The notes below the pieces were generated by a model that saw nothing but the letters and a program-made list of their open reading frames with translations, was not told where the DNA came from and did no database searches. From assembly GCF_002291145.1 (NCBI RefSeq), contig NZ_NTGE01000022.1, positions 1 to 47,073 on the forward strand: DNA of 47,073 bases. Direction: 5' to 3'. Position numbers and translations under genes: made by a program. Shown here one piece after another: positions 7,901 through 14,218 of this stretch; position 1 is the first letter of the stretch, and every line of letters begins with the position of its first letter. This DNA is from Streptomyces sp. SA15 (GTDB taxonomy: Bacteria; Actinomycetota; Actinomycetes; Streptomycetales; Streptomycetaceae).

Positions 7901-10742
7901 TGTGCACGTCGAATGGCGTGCGCTCTACGAGGGGTTGGGCGCGGCGCACGTCGAACTGCCCACGTACGCCTTCCAGCGCAGGCGCTACTGGCTCGAGTCA
8001 ACCGCGCGAGCACAGAAGCCCGCCCCGACGGCGACGGTGTCGGATCCGGCCCGGTGGCGCTACCGGGTGCGGTGGCGGCCGGTGGTGGCCCCGCCGACCG
8101 CGGTGCCGCCCTCGCTGTCCGGCACGTGGCTGCTGATGACACCGCCGGCCGGCGCCGACGAGGAACTCCTCACGCGCATGACATGGGTGATCGACCGGCT
8201 CGGCGGCCGCGCCGTGCGGGTACCGGTCGGGCCGCAGGACGCGGACCGCAGGCGGATGGCGGAGCTGCTGGAGAAGCGGATGGCCGACGCGGGCGGCGAG
8301 CTCGGGGGCGTGCTGTCGCTGCTGGCGCTGGACTCGACGGGGCATGCGGGGTTGGGCTCGGTCGGGGCTACGGCTGCGGCTGCGGCTTTGGGCTCCGCCG
8401 GGGCCATGGCGCTGGATGCCGCTGGGCATGCCACGGCCCCCGCCCCCACCCCGCACACAGCCCCCCACCCCGTCGTCTCCGACGGCCTCGCCCTGACCTG
8501 TGCCCTCGCTCAAGCCCTGGCCGACCTGGCCCTCGAGACGCCGCTGTGGTGTGCCACCCGCGCCGCTGTCGCCACCACCGACGACGAGCCGGTCACCGAA
8601 CCCGGTCAGGCCATGGTGTGGGGGCTGGGCCGCACGCTCGCCCTGGAGCGGCCGCGCGGCTGGGGCGGTCTGATCGACCTTCCGGCCGAGCTGGACGACG
8701 AGGCGGTGCTGTGGCTCGGTGCGGCCCTGACCGGCCCGGAGGATGAGGATCAGCTGGCGGTGCGCGGTGCCGGCCTGTTCGCTCGTCGGCTGGTGCGGGT
8801 GCAGGACGGCGCCGGTGGCCCGGAGAATGCGTGGCAGCCGCGCGGGACCGTGCTGGTGACCGGTGGTACGGGTGCGCTAGGCGCGCAGGCCGCGCGGTGG
8901 CTGGCCGCCAACGGAGCGCGGCGGCTGGTGCTGACCGGCCGCCGGGGCCTGGACGCGCCGGGTGCGCCGCAACTGGTCGGCGAATTGTCCGGGTTGGGTG
9001 TGCACGTCTCCGTCGAGGCCTGCGACATGGCCGACCGGGAGCAGGTCGAGCGGCTGCTGGCGTCGATCCCGGCCGACGAGCTGACGGCCGTGGTGCACGC
9101 GGCCGGAGTCAGTGGCCGGCTTGCGCCGCTGACGGACATGGACCTCGCCGAGTTCGCGGAGGTCGTCGCGGCGAAGGCCGCGGGAGCCGTCCACCTGGAC
9201 GCGGCTCTGGGCGATGCCGAACTGGACGCGTTCGTCCTCTTCTCGTCCATCTCCGCCACCTGGGGCAGCACCGGCCAGACGGCCTACGGCGCGGGCAACG
9301 CCTTCCTGGACGCCCTCGCCCAGCACCGCCGCGCCCGGGGTCTGGCCGCCACCTCGGTGGCCTGGGGCCCGTGGGCCGAGGCCGGCATGGGCGCCGAGGC
9401 CGGCATGCGGGACTTCCTCGCCCGGCGCGGCCTGCCGCCGATGAATCCCGCCGACGCCACCGCCGAGCTGTGGCGGGCCGTCGCCGCCGGGGAGACCACG
9501 CTGACGGTCGCCGACGTCGACTGGGACCGCTTCCTGCCGCCGTTCACCGCGACGCGGACCAGCCGGTTCTTCGACGAGATCAGGCCGCCGTCCGCCGCCG
9601 AACCCACGGCCGAGGAGGCACCGCGGGCACCCCGGCCGGCGGACCCGCTCCACATGGTCCGTACGGAGGCCGCCGCTGTCCTGGGCTACGCGTCACCGGA
9701 CGAGATCGATCCGGCACGGCGCTTCCTGGAACTCGGCTTCGACTCGCTCGCCTCGGTGGAACTGCGCAAGCGGCTCGTCGCCGCGACCGGCCTGACCCTG
9801 GCCACCCCGGTGGTCTTCGAGCACCCGACCCCCGCCGAACTCGCCCGCCGCATCACCGAGTTGATGGCCGCGCAGCGGCCGGACGAGGCCGCTCCCCGGC
9901 GGGACGGCGGCGGGTCCGGGGTGCGCGACCTGTACCGGCGGGCGTGTGAGATCGGCAAGTTCACGGAGGGAATCGGCGTCCTTCAGGCCGCCGCCAAGCT
10001 GCGGCCGGTGTTCGCCGGCGCGGCGGAGTTCGGGCGTGAGCAGGAACTCGTACGGCTCGCCTCCGGCCCCGAGCGGCCCGCGCTGGTGTGTCTGCCGTCC
10101 ATGGTGGCCCCCTCGGGCCCGCACAACTTCGCCCGTCTCGCCCTGCACCTGCACGGGCTGCACGACGTGTACGCGCTGCCGCTTCCGGGCTTCGGCGACG
10201 ACGATCCGCTGCCCGCGAGCAGCGACCTCGTCGTGGACCTGCACGCCGACGCGGTCGCCCGCGAGCTGGGCGACAGCCCGGTGGCCCTGGCCGGATACTC
10301 CTCCGGCGGCTGGCTCGCCCATGCCGTCGCCGCCCGCCTGGAGGCCCGCGGACTCACCCCATGCGGGGTCGTCCTGCTCGACACGTGGTTCCCGAAGGAC
10401 GACATCCCCGAGGGGCAGATCCGCAGCCAGTTGCAGGGCATCGCGGTCGACGACCGAGCGTTCGCGCTGATGACGGAGGCTCAGGTCACCGCCCAGGGCG
10501 CGTACCTGGACCTGTTCGACGGCTGGCGGCCGCAGGCGGTCACCGCGCCGGTCCTGCTCGTACGGGCCGGCGAGCGGATGCCGCAGGCGGCGAACGAAGA
10601 GGTGGCCGAGTCCCACGGGTGGAGCAAGGAGTGGGAGTTCGACCACGACACGATCGACGCCCCCGGCGACCACCAGACGATGATGAACGAGCACGCCGCC
10701 ACCACCGCGGCCGCCGTGAGCGGTTGGCTGCGCCGGCCGTGA
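4947..10742 (+). CDS. Single-module type I polyketide synthase: (degenerate ACP)-KS-AT-KR-ACP-TE
   Basis: From ATG 4947 the protein has 1931 residues. The start is uncertain: in-frame GTG 4926 is an alternative and the ribosome site is weak. Domains: residues 14-95, an ACP fold whose DSL is changed to YRH, so no phosphopantetheine can attach; KS about 116-545 with Cys289 in DTQCSSS, His424 and His464; AT about 646-950 with Ser759 in GHSIGE and HAFH at 859, the malonyl-CoA signature; KR about 1300-1480 with GGTGALG, Tyr1447 and Trp1439 eight residues before it and no LDD motif, indicating an A-type (L-hydroxy) reductase; ACP with GFDSL, Ser1600; type I thioesterase with Ser1785 in GYSSGG, Asp1812 and His1909. 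There is no DH, ER or loading domain. It could extend a supplied acyl chain once, or act iteratively, then release a beta-hydroxy product. The starter may come from the neighbouring ACP/KS. Confidence 0.88.
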   Translation: MQSKTVDFQLLGSLSPAMQHTALLELVKEQISAVTDAEGAGRPVEAQAPWRRLGIYRHVAQKFRDGVSDATGLRLPATLLFDYPTPRALVEYLRSALLGVSAVPEAAATEPRSLADDPVVIVGLGCRLPGGIDSPEALWRLVDEGGDAIGGLPQDRGWDLDGLYDPDPEQHGTAYTRHGGFLDGVGEFDPGFFGISPREAAALDPQQRLMLEISWEAMERAGIDPQSLRGSRTGVFTGVSLQDYGPAWHEAPHEAQGQMLTGNALGVVSGRVSYTFGFEGPALTIDTQCSSSLVALHAAAQALRTGECDLALAGGVTVMSTPGMLLEFSRKRGLAPDGRCKAFSADADGTGWAEGAAVLFLERLSDARRAGRRVLAVLRATGTNQDGASNGLTAPNGPSQQRLIRQTLAKARLNAADVDAVEAHGTGTALGDPIEANALIATYGQGRPEGRPLRLGSLKSNIGHAQAAAGAAGVIKMVMAMRHEVLPRTLHVKEASPHVDWSAGAVELLREPVPWPRTGRPRRAAVSAFGVSGTNAHAIIEEAPEPEPVAAQPALPVVVSARTDVALREQAGRLGAYLSGRPEVDLPDAGFTLAARTRFEHRAVVVTADRDEAVRGLLTVGEGGTAPGVTRGSVLPEVVDGRLAALFTGQGGQRPGMGRELYAAYPVFAEALDEVCARMDVHLERPLREVMFAAEGSDGPEGCDGPGGSDGPEGAEGSDGAALLNQTAYTQPALFAYETALFRLVQSWGVVPDVLIGHSIGELTAAHLAGVWSLDDACALVAARGRLMQSCRAGGAMAAVQAAEDEVLATLAGFGDRVVVATVNGPAATVVAGDADAVDEVVALWRERGRRTKRLTVSHAFHSPHMDDMLDAFREVAARVTYRPPLLPVISNLTGRPATAEQLASPDYWVRHVREAVRFLDGVRCLHEQGVTAYLELGPDAVLSAMGTGCLPEDATSSAFVAAARAGRPEAATLQTALAELHVRGVHVEWRALYEGLGAAHVELPTYAFQRRRYWLESTARAQKPAPTATVSDPARWRYRVRWRPVVAPPTAVPPSLSGTWLLMTPPAGADEELLTRMTWVIDRLGGRAVRVPVGPQDADRRRMAELLEKRMADAGGELGGVLSLLALDSTGHAGLGSVGATAAAAALGSAGAMALDAAGHATAPAPTPHTAPHPVVSDGLALTCALAQALADLALETPLWCATRAAVATTDDEPVTEPGQAMVWGLGRTLALERPRGWGGLIDLPAELDDEAVLWLGAALTGPEDEDQLAVRGAGLFARRLVRVQDGAGGPENAWQPRGTVLVTGGTGALGAQAARWLAANGARRLVLTGRRGLDAPGAPQLVGELSGLGVHVSVEACDMADREQVERLLASIPADELTAVVHAAGVSGRLAPLTDMDLAEFAEVVAAKAAGAVHLDAALGDAELDAFVLFSSISATWGSTGQTAYGAGNAFLDALAQHRRARGLAATSVAWGPWAEAGMGAEAGMRDFLARRGLPPMNPADATAELWRAVAAGETTLTVADVDWDRFLPPFTATRTSRFFDEIRPPSAAEPTAEEAPRAPRPADPLHMVRTEAAAVLGYASPDEIDPARRFLELGFDSLASVELRKRLVAATGLTLATPVVFEHPTPAELARRITELMAAQRPDEAAPRRDGGGSGVRDLYRRACEIGKFTEGIGVLQAAAKLRPVFAGAAEFGREQELVRLASGPERPALVCLPSMVAPSGPHNFARLALHLHGLHDVYALPLPGFGDDDPLPASSDLVVDLHADAVARELGDSPVALAGYSSGGWLAHAVAARLEARGLTPCGVVLLDTWFPKDDIPEGQIRSQLQGIAVDDRAFALMTEAQVTAQGAYLDLFDGWRPQAVTAPVLLVRAGERMPQAANEEVAESHGWSKEWEFDHDTIDAPGDHQTMMNEHAATTAAAVSGWLRRP
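7029..7108 (+). repeat. 18-bp tandem repeat inside the AT-domain coding sequence
   Basis: Three direct 18-base units (7029-7046, 7047-7064, 7065-7082) and a degenerate continuation encode hexapeptides of the form xGxDGP (EGSDGP, EGCDGP, GGSDGP). They lie in a loop of the AT between the LREVMF segment and the QTAYTQPALF segment, where typical AT domains have only a few residues. The reading frame is preserved. Confidence 0.85.
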
Positions 10743-10771
10743 CCGCCCAAGGCGCCCGGGGTGGCGGGTGC

Positions 10772-11461
10772 TTACGAGTCGCGTCGCGCTATCGCCGTAC
10801 GCAGGGCCGTGCGCACCCCCTCCGGCGGTGGTGGGCCGTCGCTCTCGGTGCTGGCGGTGAGCGACGCGGCCACCGTGCGCAGCTTGGTGTTGGAGACCTG
10901 GGAGGCCTCGCGGAGGATGCTCCAGGCCTCGTCGGAGGTGATGGCGTGGGTGGCCATGAGGATGCCGCGTGCCTGGTCGATCACGGGCCGGGAGGTGATC
11001 GCCTGACGGAGCTGGTCCACCTCATCCTGGAGGCGCCGGAGTTGTTCCTCGCGTTCCAGGGCCACCGCGGACGAAGCGGGCGGGTGCGGCTCGGGTGTGG
11101 AGCCGTGGGCCGTGGAACACAGGGGGTCCGTGGTGTCCAGACCGACCAGTTCCAGGATCCGGCGCGGCTGGCCCCGCCAGTTCACCGTCGTGACCGGCAT
11201 CCTCTGCTGGAGGCCGTAGGTACCGAGGGTCTCCAGGAACTGCAGTCCCGCCGTGTCCATGAAGACGACCCCGGTCATGTCCAGCTCCAGCCGACAGGTA
11301 CGGGCCGGAAGCTCGGCCAGCGTCCCGGCCAGCACGTCCGCGCTGCCGCGGACGAGCTCTCCGCGCGGCGCGAGCACCGCTCGGCCGCCCTCGTCCACGT
11401 GGCTCTCGATGACCAGGGCGTCCAGTCGCCCCGCGAGAGATGTGTGTGCCGCTGAGGTCAT
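10772..11461 (-). CDS. STAS-ANTAR protein (anti-anti-sigma domain fused to RNA-binding antiterminator)
   Basis: A 229-residue two-domain regulator. Residues 15-100 form a STAS domain resembling anti-sigma antagonists (GRLDALVIES, LDMTGVVFMDTAGLQFLE, with a Thr-Ala where the phosphorylated Ser/Thr usually sits). Residues about 138-200 form an ANTAR helical bundle (ITSRPVIDQARGILMATHAI and SDEAWSILREASQ) after a short Glu/Leu-rich coiled stretch. ANTAR domains bind paired hairpins in nascent RNA to prevent termination. The ATG at 11461 follows GAGGCGGGG and is preferred over an ATG at 11500. The gene converges on the PKS with a 29-bp gap and diverges from the STAS gene at 11658. A regulator that can be sequestered like an anti-anti-sigma factor yet acts on RNA fits next to the STAS and kinase genes. 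Confidence 0.8.
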   Translation of the reverse strand: MTSAAHTSLAGRLDALVIESHVDEGGRAVLAPRGELVRGSADVLAGTLAELPARTCRLELDMTGVVFMDTAGLQFLETLGTYGLQQRMPVTTVNWRGQPRRILELVGLDTTDPLCSTAHGSTPEPHPPASSAVALEREEQLRRLQDEVDQLRQAITSRPVIDQARGILMATHAITSDEAWSILREASQVSNTKLRTVAASLTASTESDGPPPPEGVRTALRTAIARRDS

Positions 11462-11657
11462 TTCCCCGCCTCGATGGTCCTCGACTTTCTTCCTTCTCAT
11501 GACGTTGCGTTCCCCGTCGCCACCGGGCCGGCCCGCGCGGGCCCGGCTGTGCTGACAGTCGCCTGCCCGCCGTACGGCCCACTACACACCCGCCCCAGGA
11601 ATGTCATGTTCCTTCCCGGGTAAACGCGGTCTCGTCCGGGACGAGTGGGGAGACGGT
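11462..11657. promoter_or_regulatory. Divergent promoter region between the two STAS genes
   Basis: This 196-bp gap contains GGGTAA at 11618-11623, about 35 bases before the GTG at 11658, with GGAAT 15 bases upstream of it. It resembles the -10 of SigB-type stress promoters in Streptomyces (GGGTAT/C), but the -35 match is weak. No ANTAR-type paired hairpin was recognised. Confidence 0.3.
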
Positions 11658-12008
11658 GTGGGCATCCGGTATCAGACGCCTTCCGGCGCGGTCGGCGCGG
11701 CGCCGGAGTTGAGGTTGTCCCCGCTGCCCGAGCGGAGCGGGCTGCGGGTGGCGGGCGAGGTCGGCCTGTCCACGCACGCGGCCTGGGAACGGGCACTGGA
11801 GCAGGCCGTGGGCGGTGATGTGGACGTGTACTACTTGGAGTTGTCCTCCGTGACCTTCGTCGACGTCGCGGGCGCCGAGGTGCTCGCCACAGCCGCCCAG
11901 CGGCTTCAGGACGGCCGGCGGATCGTGCTGCACCGGCCGCCGCCCGCCCTGCGGCGGGTGCTGGAGTTGTTCTGGCCCGACCTGCCGGCGATCGAGGTGT
12001 CGAAGTGA
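11658..12008 (+). CDS. STAS-domain anti-sigma factor antagonist
   Basis: A 116-residue single STAS domain. The core strand-helix LELSSVTFVDVAGAEVLATA places Asp-Val-Ala-Gly where active antagonists have D-S-x-G, so the usual phosphorylatable Ser is Val here. The GTG at 11658 is chosen because GGGGAG lies 6 bases upstream; the open frame extends to 11601 without a ribosome site. The stop overlaps the start of the next gene (TGATG), implying coupled translation with the MEDS/ATPase protein, its likely binding partner. In partner-switching systems the STAS protein releases a sigma factor from an anti-sigma kinase; with no Ser to phosphorylate, this copy may be a constitutive binder or a sensor subunit. 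No sigma factor gene is in the window. Confidence 0.75.
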   Translation: MGIRYQTPSGAVGAAPELRLSPLPERSGLRVAGEVGLSTHAAWERALEQAVGGDVDVYYLELSSVTFVDVAGAEVLATAAQRLQDGRRIVLHRPPPALRRVLELFWPDLPAIEVSK

Positions 12009-12958
12009 TGAGTGCCGCGGCCGAACCCTTCGAACCCTTCGTCCACCCCGCCCTGTTCTACGGCGACGAGCGTGAGTACCTCGCGGGCACGGTGCCCTTC
12101 GTGCGCGCCGGACTGGAGGCCGGCGACCCGGTGGCCGTGGCCGTGCCCGGGGAGAACCTCGACCTGATCCGGGACGGGCTCGGCACGGACGCCGACGCCG
12201 TACGCCTCCTCGACATGCGGGAGGCCGGACGCAACCCCGGCCGGATCATCCCCGGTGTACTGCGCGCCTTCGCCGACGCCCAGCCGCCCGGCCGGCGTGT
12301 GCGGATCATCGGCGAACCGATCTGGGCGGACCGTACGGAGACCGAGTACCCCGCCTGCGTCCAGCACGAGGCGCTGATCAACGCGGCGTTCCAGGGCCGC
12401 ACGGTGAGCATCCTGTGTCCGTACGACACCCGGCGCCTGGCGCCGCACGTCATCGCCGACGCGTACGCCACCCACCCCACCGTCGTCCACGCCGCCGGCG
12501 GACCGCTGCGGAACAGCGGCTCCTACGCCCCCGAGGACGTCGTCGCCCGCTACAACGCGCCGTTGCCACCCGCCCCCGAAGTACCGCAGGTCTCCTTCTT
12601 CCCCTACGACGCGGAGTCGCTCTCGCAGGCCCGGCACATGGCCACCGACGTGGCCGGACGGCTCGGCGTCGACGGCACCCGGCTGCAGGACGTGGCCCTC
12701 GCCACCGCCGAACTGACCACCAACAGCGTGGTGCACGGCGGTGGCGAGGGCGTGCTGCGGGTGTGGGCGGAAGGCGAGTTCGTGGTGTGCGAGGTCCGGG
12801 ACAAAGGACGGATCGCGGACCCCCTGGCGGGGCGCCGGCCGGCTCCGCGGGAGCAACGGGGCGGACGGGGAATGCTGTTGGTGAATCTCATCGCGGATCT
12901 GGTGCGCGTGTACACGGGGGACGAGGGGACGACCGTACGGTGTTACGTGCGCCGCTGA
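12005..12958 (+). CDS. MEDS-domain plus RsbW-like ATPase/anti-sigma kinase
   Basis: A 317-residue protein with two parts. Residues about 10-175 form a MEDS-type sensor domain (HPALFYGDEREYL, FVRAGLEAGDPVAVAVP). Residues about 195-317 form a GHKL ATPase of the RsbW/anti-sigma kind, with N-box LATAELTTNSVVHG, G1 box VRDKG and G2 box GGRGMLLVNLI. The MEDS-ATPase pairing is common in actinobacterial regulators. The GTG at 12005 has GAGG at good spacing; ATG 12008 immediately follows and is equally possible. It is coupled to the STAS gene upstream and converges with mbl, leaving a 16-bp gap. It probably phosphorylates or binds STAS proteins in response to a ligand or redox cue sensed by the MEDS domain; the signal is unknown. 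Confidence 0.82.
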   Translation: MMSAAAEPFEPFVHPALFYGDEREYLAGTVPFVRAGLEAGDPVAVAVPGENLDLIRDGLGTDADAVRLLDMREAGRNPGRIIPGVLRAFADAQPPGRRVRIIGEPIWADRTETEYPACVQHEALINAAFQGRTVSILCPYDTRRLAPHVIADAYATHPTVVHAAGGPLRNSGSYAPEDVVARYNAPLPPAPEVPQVSFFPYDAESLSQARHMATDVAGRLGVDGTRLQDVALATAELTTNSVVHGGGEGVLRVWAEGEFVVCEVRDKGRIADPLAGRRPAPREQRGGRGMLLVNLIADLVRVYTGDEGTTVRCYVRR

Positions 12959-12974
12959 GGCGCCGGTGGTGCGC

Positions 12975-14012
12975 TCACGTGGCCAGAGGGTCCAGCGACA
13001 GCGGCTGGACCTTGCCCTCCACCATGTAGCCCAGTCCCTGTACGGCGCACACGTCGGGGCGTTCGGCGATGTACACCGGCATGCCGGTGGCCTGTCGCAC
13101 CATCTGGTCGAGCCCGGGGAGCAGGGCGCTCCCGCCGACCATCATGATCCCGCGGTCGATGAGGTCGGCCACCAGATCGGGCGGGCAGACCCGCAGCACC
13201 CTGCCGATGCCGTCCAGGACGGCGGTCAGCGGCGTCTCGATCGCCTCCCGTACGGCGGCGGTGTCGACCTGCACGGCACGGGCGAGGCCGGTGGCCACGT
13301 CCCGCCCGTGGATCTCGGTGGAGGCCGGGCCGTGGGGCGTGAGCCCGTTGCCGGACAGGGCGAGCTGCAGCGGCCGTACGGACTGGCTGGGCAGCATCAG
13401 CTCGTGCTCGTGGCGCAGGTGCTGCACGATCGCGTGATCCACCGCCTCACCGCCGACCGGGATGCGCTCGGCGGTGACGATCGACCCGAGGGAGAGCACG
13501 GCGACCTGGGTCGCGGCGGCCCCGCACACCATGATCATGGTGGCCTCGGGCCGCTCGACGGGCAGTCCGCACCCCACGGCGGCGGCGATCAGCGTGTCGA
13601 CCAGCTCCACCCGCCGCGCCCCGAGCCCGACCAGCGTCTCGATGGCCGCCCGCTGGGCCAGCGGGTCCGCGTCGTGCGGGGTGCAGGCGGCGGCGCGCAG
13701 GCGGGGTTTGCGGCGCAGGTTACGGCGGATCTTGTCGCCGAGCAGGTGCCGCAGCATGCGCTGCGCCATCTCGATGTCGACGACCGTCCCGCCGGAGACG
13801 GGCCGGACGACACGGATGTAATGGGGCGTACGCCCCGTCATCTTCTCGGCGAGCTCCCCGACCGCGATCAGCGCGCCGGTACGGGTGTTGACGGCGGCGG
13901 CGGACGGCTGGTCGACGACGAGCCCGGCCCCCTTCACGTACACCCGCGTCCGCGCCGCCCCCAGATCGACGGCGAAGTGGCAGCGGCGCAGCTGCTCCAG
14001 ACTGGCGGTCAT
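12975..14012 (-). CDS. mbl: MreB/Mbl-like actin homologue
   Basis: A 345-residue actin-fold protein. Recognisable parts are phosphate-1 (FAVDLGAARTRVYVKG), the connect regions, and the adenosine motif MMVGGSALLPGLDQMV. The phosphate-2 motif, normally DIGGGT, is VCGAAAT (residues 162-168), so nucleotide binding or hydrolysis is probably altered. In Streptomyces two MreB paralogues exist; the shorter, divergent one (Mbl, SCO2451 in S. coelicolor) is located near matB, and this gene fits that place and description. It would act in spore-wall or envelope integrity. ATG 14012 has GGGAGG five bases upstream; the open frame continues Pro-rich to 14201 without sense. It is the last gene of a long minus-strand run, separated from the SAV_2336 gene by hairpins. 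Confidence 0.82.
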   Translation of the reverse strand: MTASLEQLRRCHFAVDLGAARTRVYVKGAGLVVDQPSAAAVNTRTGALIAVGELAEKMTGRTPHYIRVVRPVSGGTVVDIEMAQRMLRHLLGDKIRRNLRRKPRLRAAACTPHDADPLAQRAAIETLVGLGARRVELVDTLIAAAVGCGLPVERPEATMIMVCGAAATQVAVLSLGSIVTAERIPVGGEAVDHAIVQHLRHEHELMLPSQSVRPLQLALSGNGLTPHGPASTEIHGRDVATGLARAVQVDTAAVREAIETPLTAVLDGIGRVLRVCPPDLVADLIDRGIMMVGGSALLPGLDQMVRQATGMPVYIAERPDVCAVQGLGYMVEGKVQPLSLDPLAT

Positions 14013-14040
14013 GGAGGCCTCCCGAGAGCACGGACTGTGG

Positions 14041-14144
14041 GGCCGCCGGGTGGCGGCCCTACTGGCATCGTGCGGGGGTGGGGGAGGGGGCGCCTTTTGG
14101 AAGGGGCCGGGTGGGGGTGCCGCTGAACGGGCGTTCTTCAGCGG
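14041..14144 (-). terminator. Two hairpins between the SAV_2336 gene and mbl
   Basis: GGCCGCC-GGGT-GGCGGCC (14041-14058) is a perfect 7-bp stem. CCGCTGAA at 14120-14127 pairs with TTCAGCGG at 14137-14144 as a perfect 8-bp stem. They follow the SAV_2336 stop codon at 14219 and precede the mbl ribosome site. Neither has a U tract, but they are the only strong stems in this 206-bp gap. Confidence 0.45.
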
Positions 14145-14218
14145 TACCTGGCTTGAGGGCCTGGAGGAACGCCCCGGTGCAGTGGCTCGCCGGAGGTGCA
14201 CGGCCCCGGCTTCGGGCG

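Noticed and set aside
12966..14126. A 386-codon plus-strand frame opposite mbl.
   Set aside because: It is Gly/Arg/Gln/His-rich with no motif, and is the mirror of the conserved Mbl coding sequence.
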